A DNA stretch of 35,000 nt from contig NC_135551.1 of assembly GCF_964340395.1 (NCBI RefSeq), positions 31,973,955 to 32,008,954 on the forward strand. The letters run 5' to 3'. Shown here piece by piece: positions 1 through 35,000 of the stretch (the stretch's first letter is position 1; each line of letters starts with the position of its first letter). The position numbers and the translations under genes are program-made. The stretch is from Glandiceps talaboti. Lineage: Eukaryota > Hemichordata > Enteropneusta > Spengelidae. The notes beneath the pieces were generated by a model. That model had not been told where the DNA came from. It ran no database searches and saw only the letters and a program-made list of their open reading frames with translations.

Positions 1-659
1 TTTGGATAACACAAGATTTGAAAGTTTTGCTGCGAGCACTAAATCAGTAAAAAGTCACCCTCGGAAACTCAATGAGTTTCATTTAACTGATGAAAGAAAA
101 ACTTGAAATAGTATCTCGCAATTTTCCAGATATAATTCGTGGGCGGCAAACAAATACAAAAGACAACCCTTTACATGCCTTTCTAAACACGTTGACTAAT
201 TATTTCCTTTGAGAAATTTCGCCCTTCAATTTTTTTGTTCATTGGAAATACGTACTTTACTCTGTCCGGTACGGAAAATGACGTCATTCCATATTTTGTG
301 TACTGTCACATGATTATCACGTGATGTATTCCTAAAAGACTGATGACATACCAGAATGTACGCCTTCTTCTTGACAATGTTTTCCTGTTCAATGATTTGT
401 CTACCAAACGTGAACTTATCTCAAGGTTGCAACCTTTCTCATAGAACTTTTATAACTTATAGAACTGCATACAAAACTAAAGAATTTGTTGAATAAACAA
501 CTTTTCAAATGTTTTCATACTTTATGACCGATTTTTCAAATAATAGTGAATAATTTATTTGGTTAGTAATTTAGCCTAAAACCGCATTGATTGATATTAG
601 TGTTGCAATGCGCATCCATGACATTTGGAAATTCTTGAAATTTCTTTTTACCAACTTAC
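1..659. other. Last intron of gene C
   Basis: No coding exon. The stretch 361-450 aligns with the last introns of A (around 6935-7000) and B (around 26490-26550), including the phrase around GTGAACTTAT. A TGACGTCA octamer lies at 279-286. The homologue of exon 17 is not present and must lie before base 1 or be lost. Confidence 0.6.
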
Positions 660-740
660 CAATTTTTATGTCTGTATCTTGAGTTTCACTAACGTTGTAC
701 CTGACAGCAGAAGACGAGCTATCATACAAGTTATTAGTAT
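660..740 (-). pseudogene. Gene C exon 16 remnant (cytoplasmic tail)
   Basis: Encodes TNNLYDSSSSAVRYNVSETQ and DTDIKIG between a CTACAG acceptor and GTAAG donor; 81 nt as in A and B. Confidence 0.83.
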
Positions 741-992
741 CTGTAGAAGCAAATGAAATATGGTAAGTTTTGTGCTTAGATTCAAAGCTAGGAAATTGAC
801 GATGATGGAATTCTTTATTGTTTATTTTAGGCATGTAAATCTTCTAGAAATTATGCCGGACGATCATTTGCTTTTCATTTGAATATATCACATTATTAAG
901 AAACCTGGAAGCTTAAACTGCATAAGTACACTGTGTGTGTTTACGATCAAACCACGATTCTATTCATGAGGTGTCGTAAACATACCACTCAC

Positions 993-1377
993 CTGTTGGC
1001 GACTTGTACCTTACCCTCTTACGTCTACAGAATGTCTTCTTCCATTCTCTTTGGATTTCTTTCTTCATGGCACAGTGAAAGATGAAAATAAACAAGCCTT
1101 GAAGTGAGTTGAATATAGCAAACAAATACTGGAAGACTAAGCTGGCATCACCGATAGCAAAGATGGCTAGTATCCAAGTCAGTCCGAGTAGTACCATAAA
1201 CCCAACGGCTGCTCTCAGTTGGGCTGTGATAGTAAAACGTTCATTGGCTGTCAGTGCTTGGAGTTCAATCCACAGATTTGATAGATGACAAGACAAAAGA
1301 TTACTGTGTTGAAAATGAGAACCAAAGACATCGGGGCTAGGAATGCACCAAGGAAGGCGTATCTAGACAACCAACAT
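993..1377 (-). pseudogene. Gene C exon 15 remnant, frameshifted (helices 5-7)
   Basis: Almost identical to exon 15 of A and B, with good splice sites, but one base shorter. The frame breaks after NSK in the loop between helices 5 and 6. The restored downstream frame still reads LTANERFTITAQLRAAVGF and through helix 7 without stops, so the deletion looks recent, or is a sequencing or assembly error. Confidence 0.88.
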
Positions 1378-1861
1378 CTGAAATGGAGAAAGGGAAGAGC
1401 CATTCATATTATCGTCGCCAGGGAAGTTTTCGGAAATATATCTAAGTTTGTTTATTTCGTGTATTTCTGTAATTTTCTGTAACTAAGCTTATTGTATGCA
1501 TAATACGGCATATGATAAATTAAGTGAATAAAGCACGTCTCTGAAAAAGTTACACACGCATGCTTTGTTACACGTCACCTGATGCACTTGTGACCCGTAA
1601 CTTAAACTTCAAGTTACACAATTTATTTCATGACGTATAAACGTCTTAAAGAGTAAATTAAGTGGGATAGCTGTTTATCACTTAACGACACATCAGATTC
1701 TTGAAAATGCGGATTCCCTGAGTAATTTAGTGGACATGGCGCCCTCTAGTGATGAGAATTTTAAATTTTCAATCTACTATAACACCAATTGTAATATTTC
1801 AAACGTCACTTCCTTTTTCCAAAGGGGAACTTTGAAAGTTTCGTCACACTTCAGCTCCTAC

Positions 1862-2014
1862 CTTGAAGAATGTGTTAGTTTTATATGATACGAACTGCAC
1901 TCTCACGACTCTCTCTCGTTCCACTTGGTCAAGTCGACTGAACAAAGAATGTGGAAGCTGAATTGACGCTTTACTGGTATCATTCATCGAATTGTTGTTT
2001 CTTGAAATAGTATC
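1862..2014 (-). pseudogene. Gene C exon 8 remnant (GAIN)
   Basis: Encodes DTISRNNNSMNDTSKASIQL, PHSLFSRLDQVERERVVRVQ and FVSYKTNTFFK; 153 nt with TTAAAG acceptor and GTAGGA donor. Open frame, so decay here is not evident from this exon alone. Confidence 0.83.
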
Positions 2015-2106
2015 CTTTAAGGTAGAGTTAAAACACAAACGATGTTTAGCTACAAACTAAAAATTAACTTGATTGTTTGTATTTGGTTGTTTGTAACAAG
2101 TATCTT

Positions 2107-2231
2107 TGCCAATTGGTTAGTTTGTTGGTTTGTTGGTTGGTTGGTTGGCTGGCTGGCTGGTTGGTCGGTCGGTCGGTCAGTCAGTCGGTTGGTTGGTTGG
2201 TTGGTTGGTTGGTTGGTTGGTTGGTTGGTGG
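2107..2231. repeat. (GGTT)n microsatellite with GGCT/GGTC variants
   Basis: Runs of GGTT interrupted by GGCT and GGTC blocks, in the intron between exons 7 and 8 of gene C. It creates spurious Trp/Val/Gly-rich frames with no coding meaning. Confidence 0.92.
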
Positions 2232-2390
2232 GTTGTGTCGATGTATGCTTGACCTAAACTATATTCTATTCAATTATATGCTCCAGGTATAACGACGTGT
2301 ACATTGCCAGTCAAGAATATCACAAAATACTTTATTTCTCATTCAAATTTGCCCTTTTATGTTTTCTTCATTCTTACTTTACTGACTTAC

Positions 2391-2541
2391 CTCAACAGAT
2401 GAATCTCCAAATGTCAGCCCTTTGAATGCCGTACTGTCAATCTCTGTAACCATCATTGTAATGTCAGAAGTTTTTAGCGTGGTTTCTGATTGATTTCCCA
2501 ACTGTATAATCATAGAAAGCTGCTCCACAGCTCTGATAATT
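2391..2541 (-). pseudogene. Gene C exon 7 remnant (GAIN)
   Basis: Encodes IIRAVEQLSMIIQLGNQSET, then TSDITMMVTEIDSTAFKG and FGDSSVE, with intact AG and GTAAGT. Open and of normal length (151 nt), but far more diverged from A and B than those are from each other. Confidence 0.83.
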
Positions 2542-2734
2542 CTGGAAAGATTCACAGAGCGGTAACACTAAGTCCTATGCTGCAATCACGAACGACGAAC
2601 ATGACAAACATGGAATGTGACACAGTTTTAGGGTGCAAATCAATTCGATAAACATCGTATATTGATTTCAAACTATTCACTATCTATCAGGTGACAAGAT
2701 CATCTAATATCACATCACTCAGGTAGTCAAGAAT

Positions 2735-2935
2735 GCACTACTCAGGACACTTTATTTAGGGACACATTACTTAGGGACACATTACTTAGTCTTAGGGACA
2801 CTTCGTGAACACACTAGTCAGTAACATATTGCTAAGGGACACATTACATGGGGACACACAACATGGGAACACTACTAGTATTTAGGAACACACTACTTAG
2901 GGACACACAACTTAGGAACACACTACTTAGCATGC
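2735..2935. repeat. Imperfect short tandem repeat around GGGACACATTACTTA
   Basis: About eleven irregular copies of a 14-18-base unit (GGGACACATTACTTA, GGAACACACTACTTA). Upstream of the gene C exon 7 remnant. Confidence 0.8.
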
Positions 2936-5500
2936 TGACGTTAAAATGAGATATGATCATGGTTCATTTCATGTGTCCATTGTAATTTGAAATCATTCCA
3001 TTGTTACTTTATAACCTATACAATTATTTCAGCAAAAGAAGATATGAACAATTATTAATTTCTGACTGCAATTGCAACTTAACCTTATCGTCTCAAGAAT
3101 TATCAGATTTTGTCGTCTGTGGTGAATGTTGGTCAGACAGACTCGAGCGACGAACTATATATATAAGTAAAAAAAAATACTTCAATGACAAATTGTCAGA
3201 TTGTCAAATAGGCTCAGAAAGTGGAAAAAACTAATCCAATAAGTCGTCTTTAGTTTCGACCTAGCTCGTATTCGGTTACCGAGACTCTTGCCGCTGTGGG
3301 CTCTGCCTACTTGGTGGTCTCGTAGAACCATATAATATAGACCCTAGAGCGGTGAGTCTGGGCAACCGTGACTAACTAATTCGAATAATATTTTGTCATG
3401 TCAAACGTCCACCTTATGTGCATGTTATATCATTACCGATATGATTGCCATGGTTTCCCTTTGTGTCAAGGTTTGTACTTTATACAAAGCAAGCAAATGA
3501 ATAGCTTCAATTCATAAAGAGGACCTAGCTAAGGAAATCACTTACTATTATAGCCTCGCATTGAAAAGAGTGGGAAGGGGGCGCTGTACAAGCAAACGAA
3601 GGTCGATTGGTACACACATCACTCAGTCTAATAACAACATTCTTTAAAGCAAAATACTTCGCATACTGTTTCTTTATTTAATATATGACAAATTGTTAAG
3701 CGATCGAGTATACAATATATACAGTTTTGTCAACTTCACTCTTTTTTCTTCGTGTTTTCAGTATATGAATGTTGGGAATACATACAAATATCTAACATTC
3801 CATTACAGATAATGGTAGATCCCCCCCCCCCCATTTTACTAAGTGAGTTTGAGGATAAAACCCGTTTGCGATCCGTTAATAGCTAGTCTAGACTGTCCTC
3901 GGCCCTGGATCTGCGTTGTATGTCTACTGTGGACGTTAGCGTAGTTACAAATCAGCGCCGTTGACTGTTCATTAAAACAAGATACATAGCAGCTCTATGT
4001 CGTATGAATGTGCTTAATCAAACTTGCACTAGATAAACATGTTCACTGTTCATGTCTTCTATCTTGCTATCATTTTGGGAGTAATTCTGTCCTCAACAAT
4101 TGTTGCTAATGTAATATTTTTGATGTTATTTGTCTTTAAGACTCATAACATTAATAGCGTTATGTAAGTAGCTGTATATGTATGTCCCTCCGTTGTTTTG
4201 GTGCTTGCATTTTACTGTATGTGCTGTAGACGCCAAAATGTATTTCCAATGTAACTTTGGATTAGTAAAGATTATTATTGTGACTATGTCTGTCAAATTC
4301 ATTAATCTAAAAAATCAGTATGCAAATCAATATGCTCATTATGTAAATCGTGCCCATGTAGGTATATATTGCAAGGTATCCTGACCTTTCACGGAAGCCT
4401 TCATAATGCTACAAATATTCCGAGAGAAAATTGTGTATAAAGATATGAAGTCATAGGCGGGGGTCATAAATATATCTTATAAAATGTGTGATAAAATACA
4501 ATATAGAATCAAACTTGTAAATACAGTCTGAGAAATATCTATCAAAGTTGATGGCGATGGGTGTTTGTTCCTTCGTTCGTTAATAGTACTTGTTGTCTAT
4601 CAGATAGTATGTCAGGTGTGCCACTTAGAGGTGACTAGGGTATTTGGTTTAACTAAAGTTAACATTAAGAAGTGATGTAACATACATGTATACGACAAAT
4701 CTGTAACCAGAAACATCTTTAAGTTAGTTATCTTAAAATTATGAATTAATGTGATCGTGAGCCAACGTATAAATATCATAGAAGGGGCCCGCCAAGTCAC
4801 TGTAGACTGTAACTTATATATTTGCATAACAAAAGACATTTATAAACCTCTACAATGGTATGTCAACTTTCATACTCAATGTGACATGTAGGTGACTCAT
4901 AGCAGCAAATATACTCAATACTCCAATATAAAACCGTAACGATAGCTGATCTAAAGGATATAAAGCTGTTTTGCAGTTACAACACACTGCATGTGTTCCT
5001 CCTGTTTACAATGACTTTATTCAGAAACTGTATCCGTGACGGAATGTTTAACTTCTAAAGTTTCATATCCTACATGCTCTGATCAACTATAGCGTCAAAT
5101 AGTTTGGGGGCATACTAGTTGGCAGAGACTTAATGTCAACGAACTGACATCTTACTGACTGCACTGTTAAACATATCTGATACTGTAAACTTTAACACTG
5201 ATAATGTTTCTATGTGTAGCATTTCTAAAGTTAATTGAATCGTTGTATGATGTAAATGACAATCTCTACAATTAATCCATTTCTGTAACTTCCCGCCCAT
5301 CTTTATCTTTTCTTTTCATCGTCTTGTCTTGTCCTGTCTTGTCTTGTCTTGTCTTGTCTTGTTTATTCTAGCTAATCAATTTCTCCAGTAGTATCTCATC
5401 TCCAAGTCTACAACCAACAAATACCTCACCCCTTCAATCTCATCAAATCTAACTAATTCAATCTCCTAATTTCGTCACATTTAATGTAATAAAACTGGCA
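2936..5500. other. Spacer between gene C remnant and gene A 3' end
   Basis: No coding exon recognised on either strand. Contains a 12-base poly-C run (3821-3832), a moderately GC-rich stretch of unknown nature at about 3250-3370, and a TCTTG pentanucleotide run (about 5323-5362). From about 5360 to 5470 the sequence aligns with the flank downstream of gene B (about 25780-25860). Confidence 0.6.
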
Positions 5501-5508
5501 GTGTTATT

Positions 5509-5514
5509 TTTATT
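5509..5514 (-). terminator. Candidate polyadenylation signal of gene A
   Basis: AATAAA on the minus strand, about 1 kb past the gene A stop. If used, the 12/15-bp array would lie in the 3' untranslated region. The hexamer is common by chance in AT-rich DNA and is not conserved in gene B, so this is weak. Confidence 0.22.
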
Positions 5515-5536
5515 TCTAGTTATTGAAGTAATAACT

Positions 5537-6476
5537 ATCCCAGACCCTATCCCAGTAAACCCTATCCCAGTAAACCCTATCCCAGTAAACCCTATCCCAG
5601 ACCCTATCCCAGTAGACCCTATCCCAGACCCCATCCCAGACCCTATCCCAGACCCTATCCCAGTAGACCCTATCCCAGTAAACCCTATCCCAGACCCCAT
5701 CCCAGACCCTATCCCAGACCCTATCCCAGTAGACCCTATCCCAGTAAACCCTATCCCAGTAAACCCTATCCCAGACCCTATCCCAGTAAACCCTATCCCA
5801 GACCCTATCCCAGTAGACCCTATCCCAGACCCTATCCCAGACCCTATCCCAGTAGACCCTATCCCAGTAAACCCTATCCCAGACCCTATCCCAGTAAACC
5901 GTATCCCAGACCCTATCCCAGTAGACCCTATCCCAGTAAACCCTATCCCAGACCCCATCCCAGACCCTATCCCAGACCCTATCCCAGTAGACCCTATCCC
6001 AGTAAACCCTATCCCAGACCCCATCCCAGACCCTATCCCAGTAGACCCTATCCCAGTAAACCCTATCCCAGTAAACCCTATCCCAGTAAACCCTATCCCA
6101 GACCCTATCCCAGACCCCATCCCAGACCCTATCCCAGTAGACCCTATCCCAGTAGACCCTATCCCAGTAAACCCTATCCCAGTAAACCCTATCCCAGTAA
6201 ACCCTATCCCAGACCCTATCCCAGACCCCATCCCAGACCCCATCCCAGTAAACCCTATCCCAGTAAACCCTATCCCAGACCCCATCCCAGACCCTATCCC
6301 AGTAGACCCTATCCCAGTAAACCCTATCCCAGTAAACCCTATCCCAGACCCTATCCCAGTAAACCCTATCCCAGTAAACCCTATCCCAGACCCTATCCCA
6401 GTAAACCCTATCCCAGTAAACCCTATCCCAGTAAACCCTATCCCAGACCCTATCCCAGTAAACCCTATCCCAGACA
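5537..6476. repeat. 12/15-bp minisatellite beyond the gene A stop codon
   Basis: Roughly seventy units of three kinds: CCTATCCCAGAC (12 bp), CCTATCCCAGTAAAC and CCTATCCCAGTAGAC (15 bp), in a non-random order with longer repeated blocks. All unit lengths are multiples of three and lack stops, hence long Pro/Asn/Asp and Gly/Ile/Thr frames on opposite strands, which are artefacts. The equivalent place in gene B (about 25930-25955) has a single short unit, ATAACTATCCCCAACCCT. Confidence 0.95.
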
Positions 6477-6535
6477 CTGTAAAGTTTATATACACTGAGT
6501 GTACAGTTACTCCTAAGTATATCTTGTTAATATTT

Positions 6536-22234
<15,699 letters not shown>

Positions 22235-24204
22235 CTTCTTCGTTTATTGATGTTATACCTTAGATTTCCATTCTATAGAAAGAGTGAAAGATAACGTTAA
22301 GATTTTCCAGATTCCAAAAGTATGTTTATAATTACAATTATCCCTAAAAAGTGTAAGCTACACGCAGTGGTTTTTTATGATTGCAAATTTGACTGGCAGT
22401 TCGACGAAAGGACACGCTTCCAACAAAAGTAGAGAATTCGAAAGTAATGATAACTGTACTGAATTTCGTCGATAACTGCAGCTATGCCTGCGTACAACGA
22501 GATCCACCCTATCAGCTGTAAATGGTACTATTTTCAGTCTTTTATTAGTCTATGACCTCAAATTAGGGTGTTGTTAAACAATTCAAGTATAGAGAACAAG
22601 TATGGTTATAAAATACACGTCACAACTCTGGAATGTCTGGTTTTGAAAGCTACTCTACATTCAGAATGGTACACCGAGCACTGCCTAGCTACTTTCAACG
22701 CCTATTTTTCTACGCTCTTGATAGTCTACTGTGGTAGAGACGTAGTTAAGGTACACCGAGCATTGCCTAGCTACTTTCAACGACTATTTTTTTTTAAAAC
22801 TATTGATAGTCTACTGTGGTAGAGACATAGTTATGCGTCCTCATCTGACCTTCCGTTTTCTTCCCGTGGTGAACTTGTTGAGATAGCTGACGAATCGAGT
22901 CTGTTCTCCATAGATCTCATATCCTAACGACCAGTCTCTCACTTTACCTCAGAACTAAAACTAAGAACTGAGCATTTTTTTCAATGTCCATCGAGTAACA
23001 ATTGACATGAATAATTTGAACTGACCTGTAAGTTACAGCACACAATATCGTATACACTTGGTGAATAAACAGTCGGCGGATATACTCCCACCACGGTAGT
23101 AGATATGGTCACAACTTGAATCAATGCACTCCGTGTAGTTTCAAGTTATTTAGTTTAAGCACGTGCTGCAGCTGAAATGAGCTGTGACTTGTGGTATCAG
23201 GAAGATATTCAAGCTGGAAAACAAACTTAAATTATCGACCATTCATAAGTAGTGGTGCCTCCGGAAAGTGAGATGTCGTTGAATCACGTCAGTGATATAC
23301 TAGTTGACATAACATGACCCATACCTATGAGATCAACGTTAACGTGCATGTTTATTTACCGTCCATAGTTGTATTGTTATTCAAATATCAACCTTCAAAG
23401 TTTTGAACTATGACGATTCTTCGAAACAAAGTTAATTTCCACTAACAAGCTCGTCATAAAATGCTTAACTATGTCTCTATTGTTCTGTAATATATTTCTT
23501 ACTTGGTGATTAGTATATAAAGCAGGGCTAGTATTGATTGTCCGAGTTACAGCTAGTGATTGAAATGAATTCTATAACACATCATAGAGTACCGATGATG
23601 TGTAAACGAAATAATAACACAAGTACGCCGTCTAAGGTGCCGATATTGGGATAGGAATGGTGATGGCGCTTGACTGGAAAATAACACCAGGGAAATAATG
23701 CCGGGTTATTCCTGAGAAATGCTTGACAATCTGTCATTCATTTGTATGTTAAGTGTGTTGATATATGATGTATATAACGGGTGTGACAGCAAATATTTCC
23801 ATTAAATGCTAGAAGTTGATCATTTCATCAAATACAGCACCACGAAGGGTTCAATCCAGGTCAAAGAATGTATTATATAATCTAAAGTCATTCTAGTAAT
23901 TGAAAACGAAAATAATGTGCATTGAGTTTAGAAAACTTGTCAAAATTTTATTTGTAAATACAATTGTCCAGTAAATTGAGTGGTTAAGGTTGACAATAGC
24001 AATGGTTGACGTGGCTTTAATCAATAAAATAATTTCACTTTCTTTCTTCGGAGAGATGAGACTTTATACTTTCATCTTTACCCCATGCAGGTGAGACTCA
24101 GATATAACAAATTGTCCACACGTATCTTTGATGTCCGTTGGATTGTAAAATTGTAAAAGGCCACAAAGTTTTCATGAAGCCTTGTCATTCACACTTTTAA
24201 AACA
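22235..24204. other. Upstream region of gene A
   Basis: Expected to hold the promoter and 5' untranslated region of gene A. On the minus strand a candidate acceptor (TTTCACTCTTTCTATAG, 22273-22289) lies near the ATG, and a possible leader-exon donor (ACAG/GTCAGT) near 23025. No confident TATA box on the minus strand; CpG content is low. Confidence 0.4.
22666..22832. repeat. Direct duplication of about 83 bp upstream of gene A
   Basis: Two near-identical copies of a unit starting GGTACACCGAGCA and ending GTCTACTGTGGTAGAGAC, with CTAGCTACTTTCAACG inside. They differ by a few bases in the T-rich middle. Confidence 0.88.
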
Positions 24205-25106
24205 GCCCTGCACCCTCCCCTTCAGTCCGGTAGCCCTGCACCACCCTCCCCTTCAGTCCGGTAGCCCTGCACCCTCCCCTTCAGTCCGGTAGCCCTGCAC
24301 CCTCCCCTTCAGTCCGGTAGGCCTGCACTCTCCCCTTCAGTCCGGTAGGCCTGCACCCTCCCCTTCAGTCCGGTAGGCCTGCACCCTCCCCCTCAGTCCG
24401 GTAGCCCTGCACCCTCCCCCTCAGTCCGGTAGCCCTGCACCCTCCCCCTCAGTACGGTAGGCCTGCACCCTCCCCCTCAGTCCGATAGGCCTGCACCCTC
24501 CCCCTCAGTCCGGTAGCCCTGTACCCTCCCCTTCAGTCCGGTAGCCCTGCACCCTCCCCCTCAGTCCGGTAGCCCTGCACCCTCCCCTTCAGTCCGGTAG
24601 GCCTGCACCCTCCCCTTCAGTCCGGTAGGCCTGCACCCTCCCCCCTCAGTCCGGTAGCCCTGCACCCTCCCCTTCAGTCCGGTAGCCCTGCACCCTCCCC
24701 TTCAGTCCGGTAGGCCTGCACCCTCCCCTTCAGTCCGGTAGCCCTGCACCCTCCCCTTCAGTCCGGTAGGCCTGCAACCCCCCCCCCCTCAGTCCGGTAG
24801 CCATGCACCTTCCCCTTCAGTCCAGTAGCCCTGCACCCTCCCCTTCAGTCTGGTAGCCCTGCACCCTCCCCTTCAGTCTGGTAGCCCTGCACCCTCCCCT
24901 TCAGTCCGGTAGGCCTGCACCCTCCCCCTCAGTCCGGTAGGCCTGCACCCTCCCCCTCAGTCCGGTAGCCCTGCACCCTCCCCTTCAGTCCGGTAGCCCT
25001 GCACCACCCTCCCCTTCAGTCCGGTAGCCCTATACCCTCCCCTTCAGTCCGGTAGGCCTGCACCCTCCCCCTCAGTCCGATAGGCCTGCACCCTCCCCCT
25101 CAGTTC
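24205..25106. repeat. 28-bp C-rich minisatellite, about 32 copies, between genes A and B
   Basis: Unit CCCTGCACCCTCCCCTTCAG TCCGGTAG with variants (CCCC for CCTT, GGCC for CCCT, an extra CCACC). Strong strand bias: almost no G runs on the plus strand, and far richer in C than the surroundings. Confidence 0.96.
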
Positions 25107-25127
25107 TAACACGTGACCATTGTTCCA

Positions 25128-25131
25128 TATA

Positions 25132-25215
<84 letters not shown>

Positions 25216-25232
25216 GTGTGTGTGTGTGTGTG
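25128..25232. repeat. (TA)n followed by (TG)n microsatellite
   Basis: About 40 TA units, then about 10 TG units, immediately after the C-rich array. Confidence 0.95.
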
Positions 25233-26043
25233 TGTTATCTTGTCTCAACCAATTGATAAAGTTTGTTATCATACTACAACTTTTCACCCCTATGATTACA
25301 TATTCTTTTCTATAATTTCCAAAGACAAAGTGTATCAAATACGTGTACATCCGACTATATATATTATGTGTAATTCTCTTCAGCAAGTGTTCTTGCCTCG
25401 TCTGCACCAGTCCTCAATATTCTCTCAATGTAGCCTTTCTCAGTTTGAAGTCTTTGAATGTTATCTCGTATCGGTGCAAGTTTTTCATTCACGACATCAG
25501 CAAATACATTTTTATACTGAGCTGTTTCCATATCCTTAGACTGCTCACAAATTTACACTGGTGAGTCAAACTAATTAATGCACAACAGTGAATAATAATC
25601 ATACATGTACGAGAAACACCAGGTCTGGTCTCTTGGCGAGTGCTGATGTATAAAGTATTGAAAGCCTATTCTACGAGTTAAAATAACTTAGCCTATCCTG
25701 TACCCGTCCCATCAAATATATCTTCTGCTGTGTTAGTGTATCTCTTGTTGTCTTTTCTTGTTTTCTTCTGGTGCTCCTATCCAATCTCATCTCACCCCTT
25801 CTCCCACGTTCAATGTCATCAAATCTCATTACTGTAATCTCATAATTTCGTCATGGGTGGTAGCGAAGGTTAATGCAAAATTGGTAGTGCGACTTTAATT
25901 TTTAGTTATTTGAATGTGCATACTAGTTGAAATAATAACTATCCCCAACCCTGCACAATAAAGATTTGATTTACACTGAATCGGTATATACAATGTATGT
26001 TATACAATTATCAAGAAGTTCGTCTTGTACTTCGTGAACATTT
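25233..26043. other. 3' flank of gene B
   Basis: No open coding exon recognised. From about 25740 onward it aligns with the 3' flank of gene A (5290-5540), which shows how far the duplicated block extends downstream. Confidence 0.6.

Positions 26044-35000
<8,957 letters not shown>

Larger units (their letters stand above)
660..2541 (-). pseudogene. Gene C: adhesion GPCR relic with internal deletion and frameshift
   Basis: Retains exon 7 (2391-2541), exon 8 (1862-2014), exon 15 (993-1377) and exon 16 (660-740). Exons 9-14, which encode the rest of GAIN, the GPS and helices 1-4, are absent from the 484 bases between 1377 and 1862. No exon 1-6 homologue is visible between 2541 and 5450. Exon 15 is 385 nt instead of 386: one C is missing near 1257 (TGCTTGG against TGCCTTGG in A and B), giving a TGA two codons later. 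Joining exon 8 directly to exon 15 is out of phase and gives a stop after four codons. Exon 17 would lie before position 1. No functional receptor can be made from what is seen; a soluble fragment cannot be excluded. Confidence 0.85.

Noticed and set aside
3250-3370. Possible tRNA-derived SINE or small RNA in a GC-richer stretch
   Set aside because: No convincing A and B boxes or cloverleaf could be drawn by eye.
23515-23530. TATATAAAG as a TATA box
   Set aside because: It reads on the plus strand, while every gene nearby is on the minus strand, and no plus-strand exon follows.

Overview
The window is animal nuclear DNA: AT-rich, intron-rich, and unusually full of micro- and minisatellites. 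It holds a tandem family of adhesion G-protein-coupled receptor (aGPCR) genes, all on the minus strand. From upstream to downstream they are gene B (26044 to beyond 35000, 5' end outside the window), gene A (6536-22234, complete) and gene C (660-2541, a broken relic). An invertebrate is certain enough from gene structure. Amphioxus (Branchiostoma) is my best guess, because of the C-type-lectin/adhesion-GPCR architecture and because minisatellites built on exon/intron junctions were, as I recall, described in amphioxus. This is inference, not proof.

Gene A can be assembled from 17 coding exons. Their phases all agree and give an open reading frame of 919 codons (918 residues plus stop): signal peptide, C-type lectin domain with a QPD motif, hormone-receptor-like (HRM) domain, GAIN domain, GPS autoproteolysis site (HL/T), seven membrane helices, and a short cytoplasmic tail on two small exons. 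Gene B shows exons 7-17 of the same gene, with the same phases and nearly the same sequence. Gene C keeps only exons 7, 8, 15 and 16. It lacks the exons for the GPS and helices 1-4, and carries a 1-bp deletion in exon 15 that gives an immediate stop.

The striking feature is the repeat biology. Several minisatellites in gene A are amplified copies of that gene's own splice junctions: the exon 6 donor (59 bp, 12 copies), exon 13 donor (3 copies), exon 14 acceptor (51 bp, in both genes), exon 14 donor (26 bp, roughly 115 copies over 3 kb), and probably the exon 7 acceptor (47 bp, about 13 copies). Others (27 bp in intron 8, 29 bp in intron 9, 12/15 bp beyond the stop) are arrays in gene A and single units at the matching place in gene B. 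The two paralogues thus give before/after pictures of minisatellite birth. The last 20 bases of the window match the flank of gene B's own exon 6 donor.

The rest: 1-660 last intron of gene C; 2541-5500 gene-free spacer with simple repeats; 22235-26043 spacer between A and B with a C-rich 28-bp array; a LINE 3' end in intron 11 of A, a degenerate LINE in intron 6 of B, and a 1.5-kb repeat-rich insertion in intron 11 of B. I see no tRNA, rRNA, CRISPR or prokaryotic features.
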